NCBI GenBank assembly: GCA_965216905.1 | Contig: OZ244213.1 | Span: 2,356,001-2,420,000, forward strand | Length of the DNA: 64,000 nucleotides | Reading direction: 5' to 3' | Source: G965216905 sp965216905 | GTDB lineage: Bacteria > Actinomycetota > Acidimicrobiia > Spongiisociales > ZC4RG35 | Shown here: positions 52,461 to 61,816 of the stretch, in pieces | Position numbering within the stretch: position 1 is the first letter of the stretch | Layout: each line of letters starts with the position of its first letter | Notes under the pieces: generated by a model | The model's database searches: none | Seen by the model: only the letters and a program-made list of their open reading frames with translations | Told to the model about the DNA's origin: nothing | Program-made: the position numbers and the translations under genes

Positions 52461-53737
52461 TCACGACAGCGTGCTGCACCATTCGGCGACGGCGTCCAGG
52501 TATGCCGCCACCTGCGCGTCGGTGATCTCGATCGACAGGGCGAGGAACCCGCGCGGCGCGACAAAGAAGCCCGCGGCCAGGGACGCGAAGAACCACATCT
52601 GGCGTACTCGTCGGTCCGCGGTCGCGAGATCGTCGATGCTCGCGACCGGCCCGGCGACCGGATGGACACCGATGATGGAACCCAGCCCGGTGGCACACAT
52701 CGGGATCCCGTGATGGTCGAATGTCTCGTTCAGCTCCATGCGAAGGCGGTCACCCCGCCGGTTGAGGTCGGCCAGCGTGTCGTCGTCGAGGGCTCCCAGC
52801 GCGGCGACGCCGGCAGCCATGGTGATGACGTTGTTGTTGAAGGTCCCGGCGTGGGCCAGGTCGCCGCCGGCCGAAGGGTCAAAGGCGGCCATGATGGAGG
52901 CCCCGCCTCCGAAGGCGCCGAAGCTCATGCCGCCTGCGAGGTACTTCCCGAGCGTCGTCAGATCGGGAATCACTTCCACGGCGGATTGCAGCCCACCCGG
53001 TGCCAGCCGCGACGTCATGACCTCGTCGAAGATGAGTACCGCCCCATGCGCATTGGCGAGGTGCCGGAGCCCTGCCAGGAACTCCGGCCGGCCGGCGATG
53101 CCACCGGCCGAGCCCTGCATCGGTTCCACGAGGATGCACGCCACGTCCCCATCCCGGGCGAAGACCCGTTCCACCGAGGCCAAATCGTTGTAGGTGGCGG
53201 GCAGCCACCGGTGGGGAACGTTCACCGCACGGCCCGACCGGCCGAAGGTGAGCACCCCGCCGTGGTATGCGCCATCGAAGATCACCACTCCGGTCCGGCC
53301 GGTGTGATGGAGGGCGGCCGCCAGCGCCATGAGGTTGGCCTCGGTGCCCGAGTTCGTGAAGCGGACCCGTTCGACGGAGGGGAAGCGGTCGACGACCAGC
53401 TCGGCGAGTCGAACCTCGTCCCCGTGGGGTGCACCCAGGGCAATCCCGCGACCGAGGCTCCGTGCACGGCGTCGACGATGGCGGCCGGGGAGTGGCCGAA
53501 CAGTCCGGCCGTGTAGTTGCCCGCCAGATCGACGTACTGGTGACCATCCACGTCGTGAATGATCGCCGTCTCTGCTCGAGTGACCCGGATGGGGAACGGA
53601 TCGAAGTGCAGCACGCTCCGGGTATTGCCGCCTGGCATCACCCGGAGCGCCCGCTCGAACCATTGTCGACTCAACGGATGTCGGTCGGCGTAGGCCTTTT
53701 GGGCGGCCTCGACCCGGGCATCGAGATCGTTGATCAC
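52461..53737 (-). pseudogene. Class III (GSAM-like) PLP aminotransferase, frameshifted
   Basis: Two frames make one protein. From GTG 53737 the first ~100 residues (WFERALRVMPGGNTRSVLHF, DVDGHQYVDLAGNYTAGLFG) are in one frame; from about 53455 the conserved text continues in another (GIALGAPHGDEVRLAELV, VRFTNSGTEANLMALA, IFDEVMTSRLA, PLP lysine in TTLGKYLAGGMSFGAFG). The slip lies in 53445-53470, so a one-base indel has broken the gene or is a sequence error; both halves are conserved. It resembles glutamate-1-semialdehyde aminomutase-like enzymes. Its GTG overlaps the flavoprotein stop by GTGA. Confidence 0.8.
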
Positions 53738-55434
53738 CAGTACTCCTCGTAGTGGACGTTGCCGGTGTGGCCTCGCCGGTCGATATCGAAGCCCCGCTCG
53801 GACAGCTGTTCGGTCACCCCCGGTTCGTCGGGAAAGTGGGGCACGCCGTCGCGCCAGTCCGGCAAGCCGATCATTCGAGGGTTCCCACAGAGAAACACGT
53901 GCGTACGGTTCGGGTCCATCTGCGACCCGAGGTGTTGGGCCAGTCCGTCGGAAGCGATGACGTCCTGGATGTAGCGCTTTTCCGTTCCCGGTTCGCGCGT
54001 GGGCAGGACGACGTATCGGTAGTTCGGGAAGCGATCCTCCAACTGACGGTGGGCGGTGCGGTAGCCCAGGTCGCGCAGATGGCGGACGGTGACGACCGAA
54101 ACGATCGAGCCATGGTGTCCCTTGCGCAACAACTCCGGGATCATGGCGTTGTGTGGAGCCTCACCGGTCCCGGTGGCCAGGAAGACGACGTCGCTGGACG
54201 GGTCGGTCACTGGTCGCAAGGTGTAGCGACCGGCGATCTTGGGGCCGAGGTACACCCGATCGCCGACGTTCTTGAGCGCCAGGCGGGGGGTCAACGCCGG
54301 GACGCGGGTTGGGTCGGGGCGGACGTGGACGATGTAGAACTCGATCTCGTCGTGGTCTCTCGGGTCCCACAGGTAGCCGGCCTCGTCGAAGATTCGTCCG
54401 CTGATCGAGTACGAACGGCGGATGAGCTTCATCCGCTTCCGCTCCGCGGCCCGGTCCTCCGCGTCATCCGCTCGCGGTTCCCAATAGCCGAGGCCGAGGG
54501 TGGTGTACTGCCCGGGGAGATGTCTCGTGTCGGGCTGGTCGGCTCGGACTCGAATGACCCAGAGGTCTTCGTGCGATCGGTCGAAGTGGGTGATGGTGGC
54601 GTTGTAGTGACGGGCGCCCAACGACGGCACGTCGGGAGCCGGGCTCGGGTGCGTCGGTCTCGGCCGGGGGACTGCCGGGAGTCTGGGGTGGTCGATCAGC
54701 AGGGAGTCCACGATCCGTGCCGGTCCGTGGGGGTCGGTGGCCGGGGCGGAGGGGTTGACTCGATAAAGCCGGCCGGAGACCGGTGCTCCATCGGCCACGC
54801 GGTGGTCCGGTCGGACGACGACGTCGTCGAAGGAGAGGTCCGGCGTCCTTCGGTCATCGAAGTGCACCATGGGGTAACCGTCCGCCTCCGTCACGGCATC
54901 GGGGGAGGACGACCACAGCACGGTCAGGGCACGGGAATGCTCGAGCTCGCCGAGGGTGGCCGCGGCCAGGGGCGACAGCGCATGGCGGTCGCCGGTGAAC
55001 GAGAGAACGACCCGTGCTCCGGCGGCGACGAGGTGAAGGACATCCTCCACCACCGTGTCGCCCCCGCCGACCACCAGCACATCACGGTCGGCCGCATCGA
55101 TCTCGTCCGTCGAGCCGTGGACTCGGGCTTCGACCCGATCTGCGACCGGGAAGTCGGCGGCACCGTGCGGACCGGGTTCGACCATCACCGCACAGCGCGT
55201 CCGGTGGCTGTGCTCGGTGCTCTCGATCACCACGCTGTCATCGAGCTGGGCGATCCGGTCCACGAGAAACCCGTACGAGACCGACAGCGCGAACCGTCCG
55301 GGACCATGAGATGGGAGTGTTTCGTGGCTCGGGACGAGCAACAAGACATCGGCGACGCCCGCCCGGCGCGCTTCGACGGCCACCGACAGCGCGGTCGGGC
55401 CGCGTCCCACGACGATGAGATCTCGAGCGACCAC
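53734..55434 (-). CDS. Two-part flavoprotein: TrxR-like domain fused to ferredoxin-NADP reductase domain
   Basis: 566 residues. Part one (~1-300) has an FAD/NAD(P) fold: LIVVGRGPTALSVAVEA (GRGPTA for the usual GAGPAG) and a second nucleotide site VLVVGGGDTVVEDVLHL; no CxxC is present. Part two (~310-566) is an FNR fold: RRSYSISG binds FAD, then LGPKIAGRYTLRP, FLATGTGEAPHNAMIPELL and VFLCGNPRMIG bind NADP. It would pass electrons between NAD(P)H and a carrier or the partner aminotransferase. Start at GTG 55434, 9 bases after a TATTGT -10 box (55449-55444). Divergent from the LAL regulator. Confidence 0.75.
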   Translation of the reverse strand: MVARDLIVVGRGPTALSVAVEARRAGVADVLLLVPSHETLPSHGPGRFALSVSYGFLVDRIAQLDDSVVIESTEHSHRTRCAVMVEPGPHGAADFPVADRVEARVHGSTDEIDAADRDVLVVGGGDTVVEDVLHLVAAGARVVLSFTGDRHALSPLAAATLGELEHSRALTVLWSSSPDAVTEADGYPMVHFDDRRTPDLSFDDVVVRPDHRVADGAPVSGRLYRVNPSAPATDPHGPARIVDSLLIDHPRLPAVPRPRPTHPSPAPDVPSLGARHYNATITHFDRSHEDLWVIRVRADQPDTRHLPGQYTTLGLGYWEPRADDAEDRAAERKRMKLIRRSYSISGRIFDEAGYLWDPRDHDEIEFYIVHVRPDPTRVPALTPRLALKNVGDRVYLGPKIAGRYTLRPVTDPSSDVVFLATGTGEAPHNAMIPELLRKGHHGSIVSVVTVRHLRDLGYRTAHRQLEDRFPNYRYVVLPTREPGTEKRYIQDVIASDGLAQHLGSQMDPNRTHVFLCGNPRMIGLPDWRDGVPHFPDEPGVTEQLSERGFDIDRRGHTGNVHYEEYW

Positions 55435-55519
55435 TGACCGCCGACAATATCGCTCGTTGTGGCCATGTGAGTTCGGCAATCTCTCCGCACGGTGGTCCGA
55501 GGTTCGCGATGCTTGAGCG

Positions 55520-58309
55520 ATGACGGTGATGGTCGGACGAGCCCGCGAGTTCGAGGCGATCACCGCCGCCCTCGGCTCGGCCGGCGAGGAGCCGCTGGTC
55601 ATCTCGTTGCTCGGCCAGGCCGGAATCGGCAAGACCACGTTGGCGGGCGCCGCGGCCGAGTGGGCGGCCGACCACGATCATCGGATCGCGTGGGGTGCGG
55701 CCGTCCAGCTGGCGGAGTCTGTTCCGTACGCACCGCTGGTGATGGCGTTGCGGCGGCTGATCGAGCCCGAACTGATGGCGGGCCTCACCGGCGCCGAAGC
55801 GATGCCGAAGGCGGCGCTCTTCCACCATCTGGCGGAGGGGTTGTCTGCCCTGGCTGCCGAGCAGCCCCTGCTGATCGTCGTGGAGGACATCCATTGGGCC
55901 GACACGGCCAGTCTGGATCTGCTCACGGTGCTGGCGACCCAACGCCTCGCGTCACTGGCCTTGTTGGTGACGGCCCGCGAGGACGAGTTGATCCCTGGAG
56001 ATCGGGCGAGTGGCTTCGTCGCCGACGTCGCCCGACTTCCGACGGCGCACACCGTCCGGCTCGGTCCGCTGGACGAGGAGGCGGTGGCCGAACTTCTTCG
56101 AGCCCGCGGCGTCGGCGATCGGCTCGACGCAGAACAGGTGCTCGACCGATCGGCCGGCATCCCGCTCTTGGTGGAGGAGGTGATCGGTCAGAGCCAGGCG
56201 GGTGGGGCCGCCCCGGGGCCGCCGGCGGCCGAGCTCCTGCACCGCCGGATCGATGGTCTCCAGCCGTCGGCGCTGCGCCTGGCCTTCGCCGTCGCGGTAC
56301 GTGGCCGTCCGACACGGTTGACCGTGGCGGCGTCGGTGGCCGGCATCGACGGCCAGGAATCCGCTCGGGCGGTCGCCCGCGCCGCGATCGAGGCGGGGGT
56401 TCTCGTCGACACCGGGGAGGGGCTCGACTGCCGCCACGCCCTGTTCCGCCAGGCGTTGATCGAGCGGCTCCTGACCGATGAGCAGGTCGAGTGGCATCTG
56501 CGGGTGGCGGAGACGCTGGCGTCCCGGCCCGACTTCGATCCGGCCGAGCTGGCCGCGCACTGGGAGGCGGCGGAACGACCCGCCGAAGCGCTGGCGGCCG
56601 CTCTCGATGCCATCGCCCGGACGGCCTCGGCGGCGGCTCCGTCCGAGCTGTTGGCGATGTACGAGCGGGCGTTGCGATGCCGTCGGTCCATCGACGAAGC
56701 CGGTGTGGCCACCGACGAACTGGCGCTGGCCACCGCCCGGGCGGCGCTTCGAGTCGGCCGGAACGACCGGGGCGCGGAGCTGGCCCGTTCGGTAGCCGAA
56801 GACGACACCGTCGATCGGCGGCAGCGTATTCGGGCCTACACGCTGGTGGGTATCTGCGAGTTCCACCGAGCCAACGATCGGGCGGTACGGGCAGCCAACG
56901 CCGCCGCCCTGACGCTGCTCCGGCCCGGTGACGCGGCGGACCTCCACGCGCTCGCCCACGCCTGGCACTCGTTGAACCTCTCGTGGCGACACGAGATGGA
57001 GAAAGCCTTGCACCACGCCGAGCGGGCGGTGGAGCACGCCGCCGCCGACGGCTCTCCGGCGGTCCTGGCGCCGGCGTACCTGGCCGTCGGCCAGGTGTCG
57101 TGGCTCTCGCCGCCCGGTGTCGAGGCTCCCACGCTGGCCGTCGATGCCGTCGAGGTCTTCACGCAGGTTCGAGCCCTGGCGATGGAGTCCCAGGATTGGA
57201 CGGTGTGGGCCTACGCGGTGATCGCCGATCTCCAGTGTCGGGTAGCACTGGCGAATGTGGCCGGTGATCGGACATATGAGGACGCCGCCATGCTCGCCGT
57301 CGAAGCCTTCGATCGCGCCCACTCCGCGGGGGAGTTTCTGGCCTGCTTTCTCATCGCGGGAATCGGCTCCGGATGGGTTGCCGAGACGGGTGATCTCCCG
57401 GGTGCCAAGCGGATGCTCGGCTTGCTCCCGAGCATGCCGGTCGAGGGTCGGCTGGAAGGGCTCACGCAGGAGACCGCCGGCTACCTCGCGCTCCTCGAGG
57501 GCCGGTTCGACGACGCCGAGCAACACCTGCGCGACGCCGACCTCGCAACGCCGCGCATCCCGGAGTTGGAAGGGAATCGAATGAGCCTCGTCGATGTCCG
57601 CGGTCGGTTGCTGCTGGCTCGGGGCAGGCCGCTGGAAGCGCTGGAGGAGTTGTGGCGAGAGATGCCGGCCCGGGCAAGATTCGATCCCGTCGAGGTGTCG
57701 CCACGCACGGTGGTCGACGGGCTCCTCCATGCCCGGATGGTGGATGCCGGCGGCCCGGCGATCGCCTGGGCCGAGGAGTTTGTGACCCACGTCTCGGCGC
57801 TGCCCCGCAGCTCGGCCACGGTGATCCAGGCCCAGGCGGAGCTGACTCGACTCGGCACCGAGCCCGCCCCGAAGGCCTGGCAGATGGCGTTGGTGGCGCG
57901 GGCACGGATCCGGGCGCGGATGGAAGCCTGCTACTGCCGGTACCGACTGGCCGAGGCGTTGCTGGAGGCCGGAGCCCGCCACGCTGCGGTCGACGAGTTG
58001 CGACAGTCTCTCGACGACGCCCGACGGATGGGACTGACACTCCAGGTCGAGGAGCTGGAACGACTGGCCACCCGGGCAGGCATCGCGGCGGCGCCGGATG
58101 TCGATCCGGTTGCCGGGCTGGGCCTCACCGAGCGGGAGGTGGAGGTCCTGCGGCTGGTGGCGGCGGGGATGACCAACCGACAGATCGGCGGGGAGCTGTT
58201 CATCAGCCCCAAGACCGCCGGTGCCCACGTGTCCAACATCCTCACCAAGCTGGGTGTGGCCCGTCGAGGAGAGGCGGCCGCCATCGCCCACCGCCTCGAG
58301 CTCTGGTGA
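55520..58309 (+). CDS. LAL-type LuxR regulator (large ATP-binding)
   Basis: 929 residues: AAA/STAND ATPase from VGRAREFEAI with Walker A GQAGIGKTTLA near 34 and Walker B LLIVVEDIHWAD near 115, a long helical TPR-like middle (~330-830) and a C-terminal LuxR HTH from GLTEREVEVLRLV near 865. Such regulators control catabolic or antibiotic genes. It is divergent from the flavoprotein operon (86 bases between starts), the probable target. Confidence 0.88.
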   Translation: MTVMVGRAREFEAITAALGSAGEEPLVISLLGQAGIGKTTLAGAAAEWAADHDHRIAWGAAVQLAESVPYAPLVMALRRLIEPELMAGLTGAEAMPKAALFHHLAEGLSALAAEQPLLIVVEDIHWADTASLDLLTVLATQRLASLALLVTAREDELIPGDRASGFVADVARLPTAHTVRLGPLDEEAVAELLRARGVGDRLDAEQVLDRSAGIPLLVEEVIGQSQAGGAAPGPPAAELLHRRIDGLQPSALRLAFAVAVRGRPTRLTVAASVAGIDGQESARAVARAAIEAGVLVDTGEGLDCRHALFRQALIERLLTDEQVEWHLRVAETLASRPDFDPAELAAHWEAAERPAEALAAALDAIARTASAAAPSELLAMYERALRCRRSIDEAGVATDELALATARAALRVGRNDRGAELARSVAEDDTVDRRQRIRAYTLVGICEFHRANDRAVRAANAAALTLLRPGDAADLHALAHAWHSLNLSWRHEMEKALHHAERAVEHAAADGSPAVLAPAYLAVGQVSWLSPPGVEAPTLAVDAVEVFTQVRALAMESQDWTVWAYAVIADLQCRVALANVAGDRTYEDAAMLAVEAFDRAHSAGEFLACFLIAGIGSGWVAETGDLPGAKRMLGLLPSMPVEGRLEGLTQETAGYLALLEGRFDDAEQHLRDADLATPRIPELEGNRMSLVDVRGRLLLARGRPLEALEELWREMPARARFDPVEVSPRTVVDGLLHARMVDAGGPAIAWAEEFVTHVSALPRSSATVIQAQAELTRLGTEPAPKAWQMALVARARIRARMEACYCRYRLAEALLEAGARHAAVDELRQSLDDARRMGLTLQVEELERLATRAGIAAAPDVDPVAGLGLTEREVEVLRLVAAGMTNRQIGGELFISPKTAGAHVSNILTKLGVARRGEAAAIAHRLELW

Positions 58310-58316
58310 CCGGCCC

Positions 58317-59045
58317 TCACCGTTCGCCGCGGGCGATGGCCACGGCCGCGGTGGGAGAACCCGACCATGGGGGCCCATGACCGGGAAGCAGCAGGCTTGC
58401 GTCGAGGCCGACGATGCGATCGAGTGACCGCATCGCCTGGCGGGTGTCGAGATTGAACCGATCGTCGATCAGCTGGGGGCCCTGTCCCGGGCCGATCAGG
58501 TTCATCGTGATCAGCCCGTCGCCGGTGAAGAGCACCCCGACGTCGGGAAGATGAAACATGGTGTGGCCCTCGGTGTGGCCGGGCGTGTGGACGGCGATCG
58601 GCCCCCCCGGAAGATCGAGCCGTTGACCGTCGGAGAACGTCCCGACCTGTTCGAGGTGGTCGAGTCGCATGACACCGGCCCAAACCATCGGAAGGAAGGT
58701 GCGGAGTGCCTTGAGGTTGAAGATCGGAAGCTCGTTGGCCGAGACCGCGAAACGGCCGGTGTAGGTGCCTTCCGCCCGGGACTTCTCGTCCTCGTGGACC
58801 TGCACGTCGAGTCCCTCTTGGTGCGCCCGCTTGGCGAAGCCGAAGTGGTCGGCGTGGGCGTGGGTGGCGATGATTCCCCGGATCGCCTCGACCGGCATGC
58901 CGAGTTCGTCGAGTCCCGCCAGCAGCTTCGGCCACTCCTTGGAGCAGCCGGCATCGACGATCGTGGCCTCGTCGCCGTCGGTGAGCACGTAGAAGTTGTG
59001 GCCGCGGGTCCCCAGCGCGTGGACGTTGTCGGCTACGGGTCTCAT
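58317..59045 (-). CDS. Metallo-beta-lactamase fold hydrolase
   Basis: 242 residues with the binuclear metal set: THAHADHFG near 61, HTPGHTEGHT, FTGDGLI and LLPGHG. Glyoxalase II-like or quorum-lactonase-like; the substrate is not evident. Its end is 8 bases from the LAL gene end. A TATGAT box lies 11 bases before the ATG. Confidence 0.85.
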   Translation of the reverse strand: MRPVADNVHALGTRGHNFYVLTDGDEATIVDAGCSKEWPKLLAGLDELGMPVEAIRGIIATHAHADHFGFAKRAHQEGLDVQVHEDEKSRAEGTYTGRFAVSANELPIFNLKALRTFLPMVWAGVMRLDHLEQVGTFSDGQRLDLPGGPIAVHTPGHTEGHTMFHLPDVGVLFTGDGLITMNLIGPGQGPQLIDDRFNLDTRQAMRSLDRIVGLDASLLLPGHGPPWSGSPTAAVAIARGER

Positions 59046-59056
59046 TCGGTGGCGGC

Positions 59057-59062
59057 ATCATA
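59057..59062 (-). promoter_or_regulatory. -10 box TATGAT for the hydrolase
   Basis: TATGAT (minus strand) ends 11 bases before the ATG at 59045, giving a leader of about 4 bases. Confidence 0.35.
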
Positions 59063-59129
59063 TCCCGATTCCCGTCGCACGACCCTGGGAGCCCGACCTT
59101 TGGCCCTGTCGGTCGGGCGAGCGCACGCC

Positions 59130-59135
59130 TACGTT
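59130..59135 (+). promoter_or_regulatory. -10 box TACGTT, leaderless-type
   Basis: TACGTT ends 8 bases before the ATG at 59144. Confidence 0.35.
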
Positions 59136-59143
59136 CGGTTCTC

Positions 59144-60484
59144 ATGGTGATCGAAAGCCTGATACGCGCGCGCCGGTGGCCGGTGGTGGTCGGCGCGGTT
59201 CTCATTCAACTCTGTCTCGGTGCGATCTACGCATGGTCGGTGTTCACGCCTGCGCTCCGGGATGCCGGATGGTCCAAGACCCAGACCCAGATCGTCTTCG
59301 CCGTCGGATTGGCCGCGTTCGCACTCGTCATGGTGCCGGCCGGCCGCCGGTTGAAGTCGTGGGGTCCTCGCAGGCTGGCCGCCACGGGTGCCGTCACCCT
59401 GGGGGTCGGCTATGTGCTGGCCGGTCTCATCGGTGGCGGAACCTCGTTCTGGGTGGTCCTGGTTGGGGTCGGCCTGATCGGGGGTGCCGGCATCGGCTTG
59501 GCCTATGTCGTTCCCATCGCCGTGGGGATGCGCTGGTTTCCCGACCACAAGGGCTTCATCACCGGCGCGGCGGTCGCCGGATTCGGATTCGGCGCCCTGG
59601 GGTGGGTCAAGTTGGCCGGCGAGTGGGGAGGGTTGCTCGTCGAGCGGGGTATCGGAACGACCTTCGTCATCTACGGACTCCTCTTCGCATTCCTGGCGCT
59701 GATCGGGTCATCGGTGATGCAGATGCCACCGAGCGGCTGGAAACCGGCCGGCTACCGGCCACCACCGGTCGCGGCCGGATCGGGCGGTGAGGAATTCAGC
59801 CCGCAGCAGATGCTCAACACGCCACAGTTCCACCTGATCTCGCTGACGTTCGCGGTCAGCGCCGGGGCCGGTCTGATGTCGATCGGTTTGATGAAGCTGT
59901 ACCCCATCGAGGCACTGACGGCCAACGGGGTCGGTGAGGTCGAGGCGAGCGCCATCGCCGGTACGGCCATGGCGGTGTTCTTCAGCATCGCCAACGGTGC
60001 CGGAAGGCTCGTGTGGGGGATCCTGAGCGATCGATTGGGTCGCAAGCGGTCGGTGGTGCTCATGGCAGGCACCCAGGGACTGTTCCTGATGGCGTTCACG
60101 TCGATGGCGGGCAGCGAGCCGCTCCTGTACCTGGGTGCGGCGCTGATCGGCTTCAACTTCGGCGGCAACTTCGCCCTGTTCCCCGCCCTCACCGCCGACG
60201 AGTTCGGGGATCAGGCCGTGGGACGGAACTATCCCTGGGTCTTCCTTTCGTACGGAGCCGGTGGGATCATCTTTCCGATCCTCGGAGGGCGCCTGGGAGA
60301 CATCGGGAACTTCCCACTGGCATTCGTGATCTGCGGCGTCGCCTGCTTGATCGGCGCGGTGGCGTCGATGTTGGTGTTCCCTCCGCACGTCAAGGAGGCG
60401 AGCCGACCGTTCAGCGTCCATGGCTTTCTTCACAACGCCCACCTCTTCGATCACGACGATCTGACCGAGGCGGCGGCCCGCTGA
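59144..60484 (+). CDS. MFS transporter, oxalate/formate antiporter (OFA) type
   Basis: 446 residues with 12 membrane helices. IYAWSVFTPAL in the first loop is the OFA hallmark; the MFS loop GRLVWGILSDRLGRKRS lies before helix 8. A soluble loop of ~35 residues joins the two halves. OFA members carry oxalate, lactate or other monocarboxylates; the ligand here is unknown. Divergent from the hydrolase gene. Confidence 0.83.
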   Translation: MVIESLIRARRWPVVVGAVLIQLCLGAIYAWSVFTPALRDAGWSKTQTQIVFAVGLAAFALVMVPAGRRLKSWGPRRLAATGAVTLGVGYVLAGLIGGGTSFWVVLVGVGLIGGAGIGLAYVVPIAVGMRWFPDHKGFITGAAVAGFGFGALGWVKLAGEWGGLLVERGIGTTFVIYGLLFAFLALIGSSVMQMPPSGWKPAGYRPPPVAAGSGGEEFSPQQMLNTPQFHLISLTFAVSAGAGLMSIGLMKLYPIEALTANGVGEVEASAIAGTAMAVFFSIANGAGRLVWGILSDRLGRKRSVVLMAGTQGLFLMAFTSMAGSEPLLYLGAALIGFNFGGNFALFPALTADEFGDQAVGRNYPWVFLSYGAGGIIFPILGGRLGDIGNFPLAFVICGVACLIGAVASMLVFPPHVKEASRPFSVHGFLHNAHLFDHDDLTEAAAR

Positions 60485-60508
60485 AAGACGGCTCTTTATT
60501 CAGCCGGG
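60477..60508. terminator. Bidirectional hairpin between convergent genes
   Basis: CCCGCTGAA and TTCAGCCGGG pair with one bulged base around a 13-base loop containing CTTTA. It spans both stop codons of the transporter and the HTH gene. Confidence 0.45.
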
Positions 60509-60955
60509 CGTCGGCGAAGCGATCACCGTTCGAGCCATGCGTTCGATTCTCACCAGCATGGCTGCCGAGGGAGTCACCTTGCCGCCGAGGTAGGTGCTGA
60601 GCCGGGATGGGCTGGTTCCGACGAGGCGGGCGAACTCGGCATTGGACAGCCCGGACTCGGCGACCGCCTTCCGCACCCGCGTCGCGACCTCGGCTCGATC
60701 CGCCTGCTCGGCTTCGTTGCGGGCGTGGTGGAGTGCGAGGCCGAAGAGGGCACTGACCCCGTCGGCATCTCGGTAGGAGAGGTATCGCTCGATGCGGCGC
60801 GCAACCTTCCCCCAGGGCGAGCGGCGCAGCTCTTCGAAGATCGGCTGCCAGTCGGCGACGAGCCCCCGATCGATGGCCGTGACGAGCGCTTCATACGGCC
60901 AGGTGCGGACGTCGTCCGTGGGCGAGGCGTCGACGTTTCGGAATACGACCGGCAT
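60500..60955 (-). CDS. HTH (XRE-like) protein, probable antitoxin of the pair
   Basis: 151 residues. N-terminal domain (~15-85: YEALVTAIDRG, WQPIFEELRRSPWGKVARRI) precedes a C-terminal HTH (GLSNAEFARLVGTSPSRLST). The ATG overlaps the stop of the nucleotidyltransferase gene by one base (TGATG), so it is translated from the same message. Its HTH is the natural reader of the palindrome at 61647-61664. The order toxin first, regulator second is less common. Confidence 0.75.
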   Translation of the reverse strand: MPVVFRNVDASPTDDVRTWPYEALVTAIDRGLVADWQPIFEELRRSPWGKVARRIERYLSYRDADGVSALFGLALHHARNEAEQADRAEVATRVRKAVAESGLSNAEFARLVGTSPSRLSTYLGGKVTPSAAMLVRIERMARTVIASPTPG

Positions 60956-61641
60956 CAGACCGCACCCCCCAACCGAAGAGCCAGCGATTGGCAGATCTCT
61001 ACGACATCGCCCCACCGGTGGTATCGCTCGTCGAGGCCCTTGTAGCGGGGGAGCTCGTCGATCACATCCGGGTCACGGGGGCTGGGGTCGGCGAGGGCGA
61101 TCACCAGCGAAGTCAAGACCGACCCATCTTCGCCAGACCGGTCGAGGTAATAGGAGTCGATCTCGGAGAGGACCTCCACCGCTCTCCCAACACCGAGATG
61201 CTCGGCGAGGCCGACGACGTCGAGATAGTCTCGTACGGCGTTCCGTTGGACGACCAGAAAAGCCTTGACCCGGAGTGCCTCGGCCGCGGTCGGTGCCACG
61301 ACGACTGCGTCCCTGCCGATCCTGACTTCGCATGTCTCGAGTGGTCGGCTCCGGCGCATCTGGCGGAGACCGGCCTCCACCCCCCACAGGCTGCCCATGA
61401 TCGTGAACGGCGGCTTCGAGGCCCGAACCGAGGTTGCCCACCCCTCCGTCGCCTCGACCGCCTCCAGCACCGTCTCATACCGCTCGGCGAGATCCGCCAG
61501 CACATGGTCGTGGTCAAATGAGTCCCGGTGGCCGGCGTGCAGCGCGGCCGCCGATCCACCGACCAACACCGCGTCGGGCACCACCTGCTGCAGCAGTGAT
61601 GCGGACTTCAGAACTCGCTCGAGTGTGGGACTTGCCTGCAC
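60955..61641 (-). CDS. AbiEii/AbiGii-family nucleotidyltransferase, probable toxin
   Basis: 228 residues. Polymerase-beta-type core: VGGSAAALHAGHRDSFDHDH (GS and DxD motifs near 27-46) and the family helix LRVKAFLVVQRNAVRDYLDV (K, R and RDYxD). AbiEii-type enzymes add nucleotides to tRNA or other targets and act as toxins in type IV-like systems. Start at GTG 61641, with an operator and -10 box directly before it and no leader. Activity is not shown here. Confidence 0.78.
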   Translation of the reverse strand: MQASPTLERVLKSASLLQQVVPDAVLVGGSAAALHAGHRDSFDHDHVLADLAERYETVLEAVEATEGWATSVRASKPPFTIMGSLWGVEAGLRQMRRSRPLETCEVRIGRDAVVVAPTAAEALRVKAFLVVQRNAVRDYLDVVGLAEHLGVGRAVEVLSEIDSYYLDRSGEDGSVLTSLVIALADPSPRDPDVIDELPRYKGLDERYHRWGDVVEICQSLALRLGGAV

Positions 61642-61646
61642 GTGGA

Positions 61647-61664
61647 CTTATCATATCTGATAAG
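61647..61664 (-). promoter_or_regulatory. Palindromic operator over a leaderless -10 box
   Basis: CTTATCATATCTGATAAG has perfect 7-bp arms (CTTATCA/TGATAAG). On the minus strand TATGAT (61655-61650) lies inside it, 8 bases before the GTG at 61641. A regulator bound here would block RNA polymerase: probable autoregulation by the HTH protein. Confidence 0.65.
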
Positions 61665-61816
61665 CCGACGTTCATCCATCTCTCGGGACGTCGGATGGGC
61701 GGGCGAGACCCTCCCCTGGTGCTCGATCGTCGACCAGGATCTCGTTCGGCAGGGATAGGCATCCGAATCCGGCGCATTCCCGATGACGTGACCCGGGCCG
61801 CTCCGTACGTTGGCGG

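Noticed and set aside
55952..58378. Long antisense frame under the LAL regulator
   Set aside because: Same shadow effect; the plus strand has clear Walker and HTH motifs.
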